In this document: positions 8,646-17,207 of the stretch, piece by piece
How positions within the stretch are numbered: position 1 is the first letter of the stretch
Layout: each line of letters begins with the position of its first letter
From: a virus
DNA length: 36,237 bases
Virus record (IMG/VR): IMGVR_UViG_3300034524_000191
Coordinates: 1 to 36,237 of that record
Direction: 5' to 3' (one strand)
Notes under the pieces: generated by a model
Told to the model about the DNA's origin: nothing
The model's database searches: none
Seen by the model: only the letters and a program-made list of their open reading frames with translations
Made by a program: the position numbers and the translations under genes

Positions 8646-9826
8646 TACGCGCCTCCGTTGGTCACGGTCAGACTGGCCAGCACGGGCAGCTCCAGCGCCG
8701 CCACAATGTCTTCGCGGTCAAATTCAATGGATGCCATATTCGGCAGCTGCGCGTGCAGCTCGTCACCCAGCACCGAAAGAGAAAAGCGGTTGTGCGGCCA
8801 TGTGCGGGTCATGTCGTAGTCCGTGTTCTCGCGGAATGCGGCGCGAATCCGCCCTTCCACGTCCTGCAGCAGCACGGCGGCTTTTTCGTCGCTCAGGTTG
8901 GGCACGGGGTGCACGGTGGCGGTCAGGTTCACGGCCAGTGCAGGCATCGGAAAACACAGCATGTCATCACCATGGCCATGGTTGCCCGCATCGCGGATAT
9001 GCGCGTTTATGGTGTCCACAAACTCCTGCGGTGCCGGGCCGGAATCAATCATAATGTAGGCGTTGGCACTGCCGGGGCCGCGCGGTGCCTCGTGCTCAAA
9101 CACAATGTAGTCGGTGCGAATGCCCGCAAAGCTGGCTATGTCCGCCGTATAGGCCGCATCGTGATGATACTGCCCCACGGCGCTAAACTGGTTGCGGCAG
9201 CGCAGGCGCAGTTCCTCATCCGTCTCTTCATCGGCACCGGGTGCCGTGAGCCAGTTCTCCCCGTTGGTCACGGCGGCAATGCCGGAAATGGGCTGCGGCA
9301 GAATGGAATAATACCCCGGCCCCAGATTGTAGGCCGTGCCGGTTTTCTCCGCACGCACAGCAATGTCCGCTGTGAGCTGCTTGTCTGCCATGGTGGTGTT
9401 CTGCAGCACGGCCACACGATACACATGCCCGTTGATGGAAGGGCTCTCGATCACGGTTCCGGCAGGTATGAGCAGTTCCCCCGCGCTGTTGGTGCGGGTA
9501 AAGGTTATTGCCCCCTGCGCCTGCACCGCCTCTTTGCGGGCCAGATCCACGCCCCATGCGTATATATCCAGCCATGCACCGCTGGCCGTTTTCAAAAAGG
9601 TCTGCGGCAGAATGGTGGTCACCAGTGCGGAAACCAGCGCCTTCATAGGCTCGGTGACAATGGCGGATATGAGCCGCCAGAAGGGCGACCACTTGCTGCT
9701 GTTGGTTATCTGCGAGCCTTGCTGTTCATTCAGGGCATCCCACCGCGCCTGCATGGCGCTTTCCGTTGTGGGAAAGCCCGCCTCGCTGAGCATGCGGGTA
9801 AAGAGCTTGTCGGTGTCACTACTCAC
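8645..9826 (-). CDS. J: Baseplate wedge protein gpJ
   Basis: 393 residues of the baseplate J/gp47 family. Typical features: a GAWLDIYAWGVDLARK block near residue 80, followed by AQGAITFTRTNSAGELLIPAGTVI, then the AVTNGENWLTAPGADEETDEELRLR signature. Forms the wedge with gpI and the gp25-like protein. The GTG at 9826 is chosen because GGAGG lies six bases upstream and the N-terminus then reads SSDTDKLFTRMLSEAG; it overlaps the previous gene by 8 bases. The next ATG would lose 11 residues. Confidence 0.9.
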   Translation of the reverse strand: MSSDTDKLFTRMLSEAGFPTTESAMQARWDALNEQQGSQITNSSKWSPFWRLISAIVTEPMKALVSALVTTILPQTFLKTASGAWLDIYAWGVDLARKEAVQAQGAITFTRTNSAGELLIPAGTVIESPSINGHVYRVAVLQNTTMADKQLTADIAVRAEKTGTAYNLGPGYYSILPQPISGIAAVTNGENWLTAPGADEETDEELRLRCRNQFSAVGQYHHDAAYTADIASFAGIRTDYIVFEHEAPRGPGSANAYIMIDSGPAPQEFVDTINAHIRDAGNHGHGDDMLCFPMPALAVNLTATVHPVPNLSDEKAAVLLQDVEGRIRAAFRENTDYDMTRTWPHNRFSLSVLGDELHAQLPNMASIEFDREDIVAALELPVLASLTVTNGGA

Positions 9827-10154
9827 TCTGGGCCTCCAGCGACAGCGCAATGCTGCCGAACTCAAGCGTTTCCGCCTTCAGGTTGAACAGGCCCAGCCCC
9901 ACTTCTTCTATCTCCGTGCTGCCGGGAACAATGCGCTCATCCTTGTCCACCTCCAGCGTGAGAAGCAGCAGATTGCGGGCCTTGGTGCGCACATCACGGT
10001 TGCCCACCAGCTCCACCAACAGGCCGGTCTCGCGGATCATGTGCACAATGTCCTGCGCTATGGAATCACGGTCCGCCACCGGCACGGGCAGGCCGCCCGC
10101 ATCCAGCGTTATGTCATCGTCCGTGATGAGAATATCCAGATACTTGCCGCTCAT
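9819..10154 (-). CDS. DUF2590 baseplate protein (gp25/gpW-like role)
   Basis: 111 residues. The sequence ITLDAGGLPVPVADRDSIAQDIVHMIRETGLLVELVGNRD resembles the DUF2590 family found before gpJ in K139-type phages. In P2 this position is held by gpW, a gp25-like wedge protein, and the pattern of a helix containing D-x-I-x-Q followed by a turn fits that role. It is soluble, with an acidic C-terminus. It lies between the tape measure and gpJ and overlaps gpJ. Functional equivalence with gpW is inferred. Confidence 0.78.
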   Translation of the reverse strand: MSGKYLDILITDDDITLDAGGLPVPVADRDSIAQDIVHMIRETGLLVELVGNRDVRTKARNLLLLTLEVDKDERIVPGSTEIEEVGLGLFNLKAETLEFGSIALSLEAQSE

Positions 10155-10157
10155 GCG

Positions 10158-11945
10158 CTACCCCGCCGCCATCCATGCCATCTCGTTCATGCTCTGGGCA
10201 TCCATGGGCTTGCTGGTGGTTATGTTCACCTGCTGAATGGTCCGGCTGTTGCTGCTGTTCTTGGAAACAGCGTTGGAAATGGACTGCGTAACACCGCCCG
10301 CAGGCACGCTTGCGCTGCGCGGTGCTTCCAGCATAGCCGGGGCGTTTACCTCGGCAGAGGCTCCGGAATCCATCCCAAGGAATTTCTGCACGGCCTGCAC
10401 CTTCTCAAGAACCCAGCCCCACATGCGGCCCAGCATGTCAAAATACCACTTGAACACGCCTGCCACCTGATCAATCACGCCCATGATAGCCTGCCCCCAG
10501 CTGGTATCCAGAAAGGCAGCCTTAAGGTCATCCCACCACCAGATCACAGCGCCCACGGCAGCCACAAGCGCCACAAGCGCTATGACAATCCATGTGCCGG
10601 GGAAACCCCACATGGCGGCATTGGCCACCCACTGTGCACCGGAATACAGCGCCCATGCCTTGCGCATAAGCCCCAGCGTGCCGGTTATCGGTCCCATCAC
10701 CGTGCTCAGGCCGAACATGGAAATCCGCGCAACACCGCTGGCAACGGACGCAAGCCCAAGCACCGCACCAAAGCCCAGAATGAGCATGATGCCGTAGCCC
10801 ACCCAGCGCGTCAGGTTGGGGAACATATCCGCCCAGCGCACCATGGTGCCGGTAACATCGGTAAAGCCGTCCACCAGCGGATTGATGGAAGGCAACAGCG
10901 CCTGCCCAACAACCGTTATCAGTGCGTTCACGCCCTGCGTTGCCCTGTCAAAGGGATCCACCATCCTGCCCGCCATGGTGGTGGCCTTGTCCATGCCCTG
11001 CACCTTGCCCAGCTGGTCAATGGATGCGCCAAGCCCCTTGGTGTCCGCCATGAGCAGCTTGATAAGCGAAACAGCCTCATCACTGCCGAAAGCCTTTTTC
11101 AGGGTGTCGGACTCTGCAACGTCAAAGGAATCACCGAACTTGCCTTTCAGCTTGCCCATAATATCCATCATGCCCAGCATGTTACCGTTCGCATCCGTAA
11201 ATTTGAGCCCCAGCTGCTGCTGTGCATTGCCAACACCGGCAAGAAACGCCTTGTACTTGGTGCCTGCCTCAGATCCGCTCATGGTGGACTGCAGCGTGCC
11301 CAGAATGGCCATCTGCTCCGCCACACCTATGCCCGCAGCGGTCGCGTTGGCACCAAGCGAGGTGAAGGCACTGCTCATCTCCTGTCCGGTGGTCTTGAAC
11401 ATCTGCACCGCCGTGGCCGTCTGCCCTGTAAGCTGCTCCACCCACTTGGCCTTGCCCATGTCGTTCGCCTGATTCTTGAAGATGCCGTACATGGTGCCCA
11501 CATAGCTGGTGATGGTGGCAGCATCCGCCTTGGTGGCCTTGGCCAGCACGTTGGACGAAACCGTGAAGCGCGAAAGCTCATCACCGCTCAGTCCGGCAAT
11601 GGACGACTGAATATCGTAGGCGGAAGAGGCAACAGCACTGGCGGACTCACCAAAGCGGATGGAAAAGGCCAGCGCCTCACGGTTCAGGGTCTTGAGCGCC
11701 TTGGGTTCCACATCAAGGCTGGAAACCTCCATAAGCGCCTTATTCATCTGGCGGGCTGGCGTGAGCATGTAGTCCATGCTCTGGCCAGCCGCCCATATGC
11801 CTGCAGCACCGGTGCCGATCTGAACGAACGCTTGGCGGGCATGGCCTGCCAGATCGTCCAGCTGTTTCTGCATCTTCCCCACAGGGCCGGTCACCCCGTC
11901 CTGCAGGTCGATTGCGAACATCAGTTTTTCAAGATTGGTGCTCAT
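10158..11945 (-). CDS. T: Tail tape measure protein
   Basis: 595 residues, shorter than P2 gpT (about 815), so the tail is probably shorter. The N-terminal 130 residues include a coiled-coil start (VGKMQKQLDDLAGHARQAF). The central part (about 130-350) is the TP901/gpT-type repeat block (SGDELSRFTVSSNVLAKATKADAATITSYVGTMYGIF...). Residues about 365-470 hold strong hydrophobic helices (GIMLILGFGAVLGLASVASG; WIVIALVALVAAVGAVIWWW), which fit membrane insertion during DNA injection. ATG after AGGGGAAT. Encoded right after the chaperone pair, as in all contractile phages. Confidence 0.9.
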   Translation of the reverse strand: MSTNLEKLMFAIDLQDGVTGPVGKMQKQLDDLAGHARQAFVQIGTGAAGIWAAGQSMDYMLTPARQMNKALMEVSSLDVEPKALKTLNREALAFSIRFGESASAVASSAYDIQSSIAGLSGDELSRFTVSSNVLAKATKADAATITSYVGTMYGIFKNQANDMGKAKWVEQLTGQTATAVQMFKTTGQEMSSAFTSLGANATAAGIGVAEQMAILGTLQSTMSGSEAGTKYKAFLAGVGNAQQQLGLKFTDANGNMLGMMDIMGKLKGKFGDSFDVAESDTLKKAFGSDEAVSLIKLLMADTKGLGASIDQLGKVQGMDKATTMAGRMVDPFDRATQGVNALITVVGQALLPSINPLVDGFTDVTGTMVRWADMFPNLTRWVGYGIMLILGFGAVLGLASVASGVARISMFGLSTVMGPITGTLGLMRKAWALYSGAQWVANAAMWGFPGTWIVIALVALVAAVGAVIWWWDDLKAAFLDTSWGQAIMGVIDQVAGVFKWYFDMLGRMWGWVLEKVQAVQKFLGMDSGASAEVNAPAMLEAPRSASVPAGGVTQSISNAVSKNSSNSRTIQQVNITTSKPMDAQSMNEMAWMAAG

Positions 11946-11951
11946 ATTCCC

Positions 11952-12119
11952 CTATCCGTTGAAGGCTTTAGCCACACCGTTGGTAACGGCAACGGCCATC
12001 TTCTCCCAATAGTCCTTTTCCAGCAGCACGGCCTCGGCCATGGACTGCGCATCCACCCCACGCCCCGGAAGCCAGCGGTGCACAAGCATGGTCATGCGGG
12101 CCAGCGGGTTGCGCTCCAT
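11952..12119 (-). CDS. DUF6890-like tail chaperone extension (E'-like)
   Basis: A 55-codon frame (MERNPLARM ... TNGVAKAFNG) too short for most gene finders. It contains RWLPGRGVD, SMAEAVLLEKDYWEKMAVAV and GVAKAF, resembling the DUF6890 family found at this position in K139-type phages (from memory). It lies between the tail-assembly chaperone and the tape measure, where P2 has E'. The frame stays open upstream past the ATG and joins the preceding chaperone gene by a -1 shift at a run of five G. The local GAGGGA sits too close to the ATG to be a good ribosome site, so it may be made mainly as a frameshift fusion. Confidence 0.65.
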   Translation of the reverse strand: MERNPLARMTMLVHRWLPGRGVDAQSMAEAVLLEKDYWEKMAVAVTNGVAKAFNG

Positions 12120-12136
12120 TCCCTCGGCGAGGCGCT

Positions 12137-12403
12137 CTACTCCCCCACGGTGATCTGCAGATCCGGGGTGTACTGCTCCATAATCGCACCGGCGATCTGA
12201 ATGGGCGCACCGGGCTTATCCAGCAGCTCGCGCACGTGGTCCTTGTCTTCAGCGTCCACGCAGCGCATCACAAAGTTGCGTGCCGGTGCCACCTTGTTGT
12301 TGGGCATCATGGCGTTGATGTAGTCGTTGTAAATGTCCAGAGAAGGGGCAAAGGTCACCTTGCGGCCCTGAATGGTCATAATGATCTTGTTTGCGGTTTC
12401 CAT
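12137..12403 (-). CDS. E: Tail assembly chaperone (Phage_TAC_10-like)
   Basis: 88 residues from the ATG at 12403, preceded by GAGGA. The core IIMTIQGRKVTFAPSLDIYNDYINAMMPNNKVAPARNFVMRCV and the end GAIMEQYTPDLQITVGE fit the phage tail assembly chaperone family PF10963 (DUF2765 type) as I recall it. It would coat the tape measure while the tube assembles. Its stop codon directly follows GTGGGGGAG; slippage there would extend it into the next reading frame, in the manner of P2 E/E' and lambda G/GT. Confidence 0.75.
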   Translation of the reverse strand: METANKIIMTIQGRKVTFAPSLDIYNDYINAMMPNNKVAPARNFVMRCVDAEDKDHVRELLDKPGAPIQIAGAIMEQYTPDLQITVGE

Positions 12404-12411
12404 GGCATTCC

Positions 12412-12672
12412 TCACTTTGTCGCGCACAGGGTTTTCACCAGCTGATCGATGCGCCCTTCGATCCGCCGTTCAAAATCAGAGAACATCTTTTCCAGATCCT
12501 TCTTGCCGGTGTAATGCTCGGCCACATGCAGCCGCAGTGCTGCCACGGCATCCTTGCCCTTCTGGATCTCTTCGTTGCTCTTCTGGATGGAGCGGTGCAG
12601 ATACACGTTCCACGCCAGCAACGGGGGCCAGATGAACTTGGCAAAAAAGACAAAGGCGTCGGTAAAATCCAT
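12412..12672 (-). CDS. Small membrane-anchored coiled-coil protein, lysis accessory
   Basis: 86 residues. One N-terminal hydrophobic helix (FVFFAKFIWPPLLAWNVYL, about 8-26), then a charged amphipathic helix up to the end (SNEEIQKGKDAVAALRLHV ... FSDFERRIEGRIDQLVKTL). This resembles an inner-membrane spanin or an XhlA-like holin partner. It is directly downstream of the holin and endolysin genes, with AGGGATAG before the ATG. No lipoprotein outer spanin is nested in it that I can see. Function inferred from shape and place. Confidence 0.6.
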   Translation of the reverse strand: MDFTDAFVFFAKFIWPPLLAWNVYLHRSIQKSNEEIQKGKDAVAALRLHVAEHYTGKKDLEKMFSDFERRIEGRIDQLVKTLCATK

Positions 12673-12675
12673 GGG

Positions 12676-13197
12676 CTATCCCTTTGCTTCTCTGGCAGTG
12701 CTGCGGGTGGCCATGAACTGCGTCACCAGCGGCAGCAGGTTCTTCACCGTGCGCTCACCGAACAGGAAGCCCAGCACCAACAGGTTGACGGACCAGAAGG
12801 CAAGGCCGTGCGGGGTCCACCCGCCCTGCTCTGCGGACAGCTGCACCTGCCACCCGCCGCTGAACACCTGCCAGTCCAGATACATGGTGAAAACGCCCCA
12901 CAAAGGCCGCTGACACCCGCGAATGAAGATGATGAAGCTGCCGACAAAAGGAAGGGCTTTTAAGTCTGCGGCGGTGCCTTCCAGCTCTGCCGCACGGCGG
13001 GTCACTTCCTTGTCTGCCTCCACGGCCAGCTCCATCAGCTGCACCTCGCGCTTGTGCTCGGCCTCGCGGATCCGCGCCGCCAGCTCGGCCTTTTCCGTCT
13101 CGCTCATGGACGGGGGAAAGTATTCTTTCACCGTGTCCGTGATGGTGGAGACAATGCCGCCGCCGAAAAAATCCATGATCTTGGAAACAAAGCTCAT
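12676..13197 (-). CDS. Holin (three-TM holin family)
   Basis: 173 residues. The N-terminus MSFVSKIMDFFGGGIVSTITDTVKEYFPPSMSETEKAELAARIREAEHK, with an amphipathic helical stretch, is followed by two to three hydrophobic segments (about 85-100, 103-115 and 135-150: FVGSFIIFIRG, WGVFTMYLDW, WSVNLLVLGFLFGE). This is the pattern of the 3TM holin family of phages and gene-transfer agents. It would permeabilise the inner membrane at the end of the lytic cycle. GAGGAAAGAGC precedes the ATG. It sits between the endolysin-like gene and the spanin-like gene. Confidence 0.8.
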   Translation of the reverse strand: MSFVSKIMDFFGGGIVSTITDTVKEYFPPSMSETEKAELAARIREAEHKREVQLMELAVEADKEVTRRAAELEGTAADLKALPFVGSFIIFIRGCQRPLWGVFTMYLDWQVFSGGWQVQLSAEQGGWTPHGLAFWSVNLLVLGFLFGERTVKNLLPLVTQFMATRSTAREAKG

Positions 13198-13209
13198 GCT
13201 CTTTCCTCG

Positions 13210-13623
13210 CTAGGCGCGGGCCAGTTCCACGCCGCGAGCAATGGTTGCTGCGTCGTAAGGGCACTGACCGTTTTCGTGATGAATGATGGCACCAACCAGC
13301 GGGGCCAACAGGCTATCCACATCAATGGCATCATCCGCGCCCACACCCAGCTTTTCAGCCACGTGCAGCACGTATGCTTCGGTGTCGTTCTCGGTGGGCG
13401 GTGCCCAGCGGCTGATGATGCCGCGCACGGTGTTCAGGCCATATTTCCGCTGGTAGTTGCGCAGAATCCTGCCCATGGCGCGGATGCCGTATTCCGGCGA
13501 AACAAAGGTGCAAAAGGCGCTGTCCGCCTGTTCCGGCGCAAGCCCCTGCCAGCTGTCACCGTGACGGATATTGCCGGGGTTGTTGTTGCGTATGCCGCGG
13601 GGTGCGTTTGCGGGAATGCTCAT
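13210..13623 (-). CDS. Endolysin-like / structural lytic protein
   Basis: 137 residues. The start RGIRNNNPGNIRHGDSWQG, then FCTFVSPEYGIRAMGRILRNYQRKYGLNTVRGIISRWAPPTENDTEAYVLHVAEKLGV, is the hallmark of a small phage family placed in lysis modules and often called structural or lytic transglycosylase-like protein. Probably cleaves peptidoglycan. No signal peptide, so it would need the adjacent holin. The ATG at 13623 overlaps the zinc-finger gene stop (ATGA). A longer upstream frame is ignored because it lies wholly within that gene. Confidence 0.78.
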   Translation of the reverse strand: MSIPANAPRGIRNNNPGNIRHGDSWQGLAPEQADSAFCTFVSPEYGIRAMGRILRNYQRKYGLNTVRGIISRWAPPTENDTEAYVLHVAEKLGVGADDAIDVDSLLAPLVGAIIHHENGQCPYDAATIARGVELARA

Positions 13624-13835
13624 TTGCCGCCCTCCATTTCGGTTTGGCAGGTTATGCAGCGCTGCACCCCCGGCACGGCGTTGCGCCGTGCTTCGGGGAT
13701 GACTGCACCACACTCCATGCAGGTTTCACGGGACGGAACCTTGGCCTTGCGGTCATTACTGCGCCTTGCGTGCTCTATGGCATCCTGCCTGAACAGCGCC
13801 TCGCATGCCTGCGCCCGGTCAAAGAGATCCGTCAT
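13620..13835 (-). CDS. DksA/TraR-type C4 zinc-finger protein
   Basis: 71 residues. A Cys4 finger C-x2-C-x17-C-x2-C (CMECGAVIPEARRNAVPGVQRCITC) near the C-terminus, after a helical N-terminal part. This is the TraR/phage DksA-like family, which binds the RNA polymerase secondary channel and can alter promoter choice. Its place in the late operon between the tube gene and lysis genes is typical of P2-group phages. It lacks the long coiled coil of DksA, as expected for TraR-size proteins. Confidence 0.88.
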   Translation of the reverse strand: MTDLFDRAQACEALFRQDAIEHARRSNDRKAKVPSRETCMECGAVIPEARRNAVPGVQRCITCQTEMEGGK

Positions 13836-13837
13836 GC

Positions 13838-14284
13838 TTACAATCCTTCGGTTTCTCTGGCGTCGAGGTACGGCACGCCGTTCATCCGCACAAAGTCAGG
13901 GCTGGTCACATCGTAGGGCAGCGTGGTCACATCCTTGGTGGCGCTGTTGGAATCCACATCCAGCAGCTTGCTCACGCGCAGCCTGCAGCCGAATATTTCC
14001 ACCCGCTTCTCTTCATCACCGGCCTTGGCGTAGGCCACGATGTCAAAGGTGGACAGGGCATGAAAACTTCCCGCGCTGCGTGCTGCCTCCAGCACAAGCG
14101 AAAGGTTGGTGGTATCAAGCTCAATCTCGCCGGATGCCCCCACCGGACCTTCCAGCCAGCCAACGGGAATGCCCTTGGTCTTGGCCACTTCGCCGCCGTC
14201 TTCTATGTCGCAGGTGAACTTCTCGGCATGGATGGAAAGATCACCCAGCTGGAAGTCAAAGCACTTTCCGCTGATTCTGCTCAT
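13838..14284 (-). CDS. Tail tube protein (DUF2597)
   Basis: 148 residues. ISGKCFDFQLGDLSIHAEKFTCDIEDGGEVAKTKGIPVGWLEGPVGASGEIELDTTNLSLVLEAARSAGSF fits the DUF2597 family that follows DUF2586 in K139-type phages; this is the place of P2 FII. Beta-rich, hexamer-forming tube subunits are expected. GGAGG lies eight bases before the ATG. Tube function is inferred from position after the sheath gene and size. Confidence 0.82.
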   Translation of the reverse strand: MSRISGKCFDFQLGDLSIHAEKFTCDIEDGGEVAKTKGIPVGWLEGPVGASGEIELDTTNLSLVLEAARSAGSFHALSTFDIVAYAKAGDEEKRVEIFGCRLRVSKLLDVDSNSATKDVTTLPYDVTSPDFVRMNGVPYLDARETEGL

Positions 14285-14287
14285 GGC

Positions 14288-15418
14288 TTACACCTCCGCA
14301 TAATTGGTAAGATCCAGCATCACGTTGCAGGTGATGGCCTTGGGGCAGTTGTAGGGGCGCACCACCATGTAGATTTCCACCTTGGTGCGCGTGGGCCAGC
14401 TGATCACAATGTCACCATCCTGCGGGGGCTTCACCTCGCCGGGAAAGGTCACCCCCATAATCTGCACACTGCGGCTCATCTCACGCAGGGGGCGGGCAAA
14501 ATAGCTCTGGTTCATGGCAATGCTGGCCGGGGTGCTGTTCAGCTTGCGGTCGCCAACGCGGAACACGGCAAGGGGATACACACGGCGCATGGCCTTGTGC
14601 ACCACACGCAGATTCTCAATCACGCGGTAATCGCCTGCCTCGGCATCCAGCAGCGCACCATCCCCCCAGAACATGCCGGGATAATCCGGATACCACTGCG
14701 GAACGCTGAACCGCGCATCCGCCAGTTCCTTGAGAATGGCCATGTCGATTTCGCGGCCGGTCTTGTCCTTGGGCTTGGCCGTCCACGCGCCCACCAAGGG
14801 ACCGGTGGCCACACGCATAGGCGAGTCCGCCACGGTCACGGCCTTGTTGGCCAGCCTGCCCGCAAGCGTTCCCTGGTCATGCCCCCACAGGGTGGGAACA
14901 ACCATCACCTGATCTGCGAGAACAGCTGAAACAAGGGGCTTTATGGCGGCGGTGAAATCCGGCCATGCCTCGCCGGTCTCGGCGGCAGCATCGATGGCGC
15001 GGGTGGCGGCCACAAACCATATGGGCCGCATATACAACCCCATAATCTCCACGGTCTTGGCCTGCATGGCTTCCACATCCGTGGACTTGGTAACAGGGTC
15101 GGTCACGATAATCGCTTCCACCGTGATCTGCGCCATGGAGTAGTCCACGGCATCTTCCCAGCTCATCACGCCATCCAACGGTATAACGGCGGCGTTCCAG
15201 TTCTGCCCGGCGTTTTTGCGGGCCGCATCCACCTGCGTTTTGAGCACGCTTGCCGTTGCACCCAAAAGCTCATCCAGATCGGAATCATTGTTCAGGCTGA
15301 GCAGCTTGCCCTCGTTCACGCCGGATCCGCGACCGACAAAGAGGAAGTAATTTTCCACCTCGTCAAACTCGCCCTGCATGAGGTTCAGCTTGTTCACCTG
15401 CACGGTACCCAGTGCCAT
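14288..15418 (-). CDS. Contractile tail sheath protein (DUF2586)
   Basis: 376 residues. The N-terminus MALGTVQVNKLNLMQGEFDEVENYFLFVGRG, the long middle with Ala-rich helices, and the C-terminal FARPLREMSRSVQIMGVTFPGEVKPPQDGDIVISWPTRTKVEIYMVVRPYNCPKAITCNVMLDLTNY match the DUF2586 family, the sheath of K139-like phages. It contracts to drive the tube through the envelope. Strong AAGGAG upstream. Tube and sheath genes are adjacent and co-directional. Confidence 0.87.
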   Translation of the reverse strand: MALGTVQVNKLNLMQGEFDEVENYFLFVGRGSGVNEGKLLSLNNDSDLDELLGATASVLKTQVDAARKNAGQNWNAAVIPLDGVMSWEDAVDYSMAQITVEAIIVTDPVTKSTDVEAMQAKTVEIMGLYMRPIWFVAATRAIDAAAETGEAWPDFTAAIKPLVSAVLADQVMVVPTLWGHDQGTLAGRLANKAVTVADSPMRVATGPLVGAWTAKPKDKTGREIDMAILKELADARFSVPQWYPDYPGMFWGDGALLDAEAGDYRVIENLRVVHKAMRRVYPLAVFRVGDRKLNSTPASIAMNQSYFARPLREMSRSVQIMGVTFPGEVKPPQDGDIVISWPTRTKVEIYMVVRPYNCPKAITCNVMLDLTNYAEV

Positions 15419-15436
15419 ACAATTTTCTCCTTCGGG

Positions 15437-16180
15437 CTACATTTTGCCCTTGCTGCGCAGCCGGTTCAGGGACAACCGCGCCAGTTCTTCCAGCATGGTT
15501 CCGGACTGCCGCACATTCACGCCAAGAAAGGCACGTTCCGGAACGCCCACTGTCCACGAATCCGGCGCGTCATACCCGGTGAGCTGCTGCCATATGGCCA
15601 TGGCCTCGGCGCGGCTCATATTCTGCACAATCCAGCTCACAGCCACTTTCTGCTGACGCACCCTGCCGTTTTTCAGCCGCACTTCTTTGCGGTAGCCACG
15701 GGCAATAAGCTCCTTGGCCAGCCAGCGTTCCACCCGCGCCTTGGGGTTGTAAAAATCGCTCTGCTTGTCGCTGATGTTCTTGCCGCTCGCGTGAAAACGC
15801 TCATCTTTGCCGTGCTGGTGCTTGTCCGCGATCTTGGCTGTGTAGGTGTTGGCCCACGACACCTGCCCACGACCAACGCGGGAAGCCTCAATGCTCATGA
15901 GCCGCCCCAGCCCCACCAGCATTTTCAGGTTGGCGCGGTCATCCTTGCGCCTCTCCAGCTTGCCGCGCCGGTTGCGCTTATTCTTTTTGCGCGGGGCCAT
16001 GGGCGAACCATCCACGCACCGCTGCTGCTTGATGTTCTGGCGGGAGAAGCGGCGCACTTCCATGGCCATTTCCCGCACCAGCTTGCGCTTGGCATCCGGT
16101 GACAGGGCCAGCACTTCCAGCTGCTGCTGCAGGCGCACCATGCCTGCCCGGTCAATGCCAAAGGTCATGGCATCAGCCAT
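15437..16180 (-). CDS. S: Tail completion / virion morphogenesis protein gpS
   Basis: 247 residues from the ATG at 16180 (GGAGG nine bases upstream). The pattern LSPDAKRKLVREMAMEVRRFSRQNIKQQRCVDGSPMAPRKKNKRNRR, and later IWQQLTGYDAPDSWTVGVPERAFLGV, fits P2 gpS (virion morphogenesis family), with an inserted basic segment that makes it longer than P2 gpS (about 150 residues). Works with gpR in finishing the tail top. Overlaps gpR by 8 bases. Confidence 0.8.
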   Translation of the reverse strand: MADAMTFGIDRAGMVRLQQQLEVLALSPDAKRKLVREMAMEVRRFSRQNIKQQRCVDGSPMAPRKKNKRNRRGKLERRKDDRANLKMLVGLGRLMSIEASRVGRGQVSWANTYTAKIADKHQHGKDERFHASGKNISDKQSDFYNPKARVERWLAKELIARGYRKEVRLKNGRVRQQKVAVSWIVQNMSRAEAMAIWQQLTGYDAPDSWTVGVPERAFLGVNVRQSGTMLEELARLSLNRLRSKGKM

Positions 16181-16643
16181 TGATACCGGCCTCCTGTGCT
16201 TCGCCGTCCACGCGTTCCACGGCTTCGGCCACATCCACGGGCACGTCCGTCACACTCCACATGTAACCGCCATAGGGAATACGCCCCTGCGGATCCATGA
16301 CCAGCTCCACACCCTCGTCAAAGGAAATGCGTATTTCCACGTCCGCGCTGTCATCATCCAGAATAGTCACTTCCACCTTGGGATCCGACAGGTCGTGCCG
16401 CTCGCGCTCCGCGTCATGGCCCACCACCCACGCCATCACCAGCGCCAGAATCTGGTGGCCGTCTCCGGCATAGCCGTAGAGGTAGACGGATGCGTCATAC
16501 CGAAAACGCGCCACCTCAATGCCGTGGCCAAGATCCTTGCCCGTGGGGTTCAGTTCGCCGGAGTCCACAAAGGCATCAAAGGACTCACGCGGCAGGCTGG
16601 TTGCCTGCATCAGAAAGGTGGTAAGCGCCCGCAGCTTGCGCAT
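16173..16643 (-). CDS. R: Tail completion protein gpR
   Basis: 156 residues. MRKLRALTTFLMQATSLPRESFDAFVDSGELNPTG ... FRYDASVYLYGYAGDGHQILALVMAWVVGHD is the P2 gpR pattern: tail completion, caps the top of the tail before joining to the head. Acidic C-terminus. The start overlaps the stop of gpL (ATGA). Confidence 0.85.
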   Translation of the reverse strand: MRKLRALTTFLMQATSLPRESFDAFVDSGELNPTGKDLGHGIEVARFRYDASVYLYGYAGDGHQILALVMAWVVGHDAERERHDLSDPKVEVTILDDDSADVEIRISFDEGVELVMDPQGRIPYGGYMWSVTDVPVDVAEAVERVDGEAQEAGING

Positions 16644-17104
16644 CAGATCAACCCCACGCGCACACGGCAGATGCCCAGCAGGTCCGCCAGCGCCTTGGTT
16701 GCCTGCTCATGGTAGGCAGCTTCCGTCTCCGGGCTTTCCGTTGCCGCGTTGGCGGCATCCGCACGGCGCACAAGCACCTTGCTCTCCTGCACCAGCAGGG
16801 CGCGGCACTCATTGAACACGGCGGCGCGGTAATACACGGCCAGAACGGATTCCCCGCCCAGCGTATCGGCAGGCACCTCGGCAAGCGTGGCATGGCCCTC
16901 GGCCTTCTGCTGCGCCTTCCAGCCGCTCAACTGGCGGTTAGCCCATGCCATGGCCAGCTTCAGCTGCACGGCAAGTGAGGCAACAGCAAACGAGGGGGGC
17001 ACGCGATATTCTTTCGACAGCGCCTGCGTGCTCAGGTCCGGAAAGAACCCGTCGTTCTGTATGGTCTGGTGCGCCGATTCGTCTTGGAAGCCGCTAAAGC
17101 TCAT
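16643..17104 (-). CDS. L: Head completion protein gpL
   Basis: 153 residues, the size of P2 gpL (169). Helical, with the start ... DESAHQTIQNDGFFPDLSTQALSKEYRVPPSFAVASLAVQLKLAMAWANRQLSGWKAQQ, then an LGGESVLAVYYRAAVFNECRALLVQESK helix pair. Fills and seals the capsid portal vertex after packaging. Preceded by a gap of about 100 bases after the small terminase gene in which I see no gene, only an 8-base inverted repeat (17124-17131/17185-17192). Confidence 0.85.
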   Translation of the reverse strand: MSFSGFQDESAHQTIQNDGFFPDLSTQALSKEYRVPPSFAVASLAVQLKLAMAWANRQLSGWKAQQKAEGHATLAEVPADTLGGESVLAVYYRAAVFNECRALLVQESKVLVRRADAANAATESPETEAAYHEQATKALADLLGICRVRVGLI

Positions 17105-17207
17105 GAATACCGCCTTGAAAAGGGACCGGCCACGCCGTCAACTAGCCTGCAGCGAACCTATGTGGTTGTGTGGCGTTTGCGGCGGGCCGGTCTGGGGGGG
17201 TGAGTAT

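Noticed and set aside
9336-12200. 954-codon open frame on the plus strand
   Set aside because: It runs opposite to gpJ, DUF2590, the tape measure and the chaperones, all of which have ribosome sites and family patterns. Its protein is rich in His, Arg and Gly with no domain, as expected from GC-rich antisense codons.
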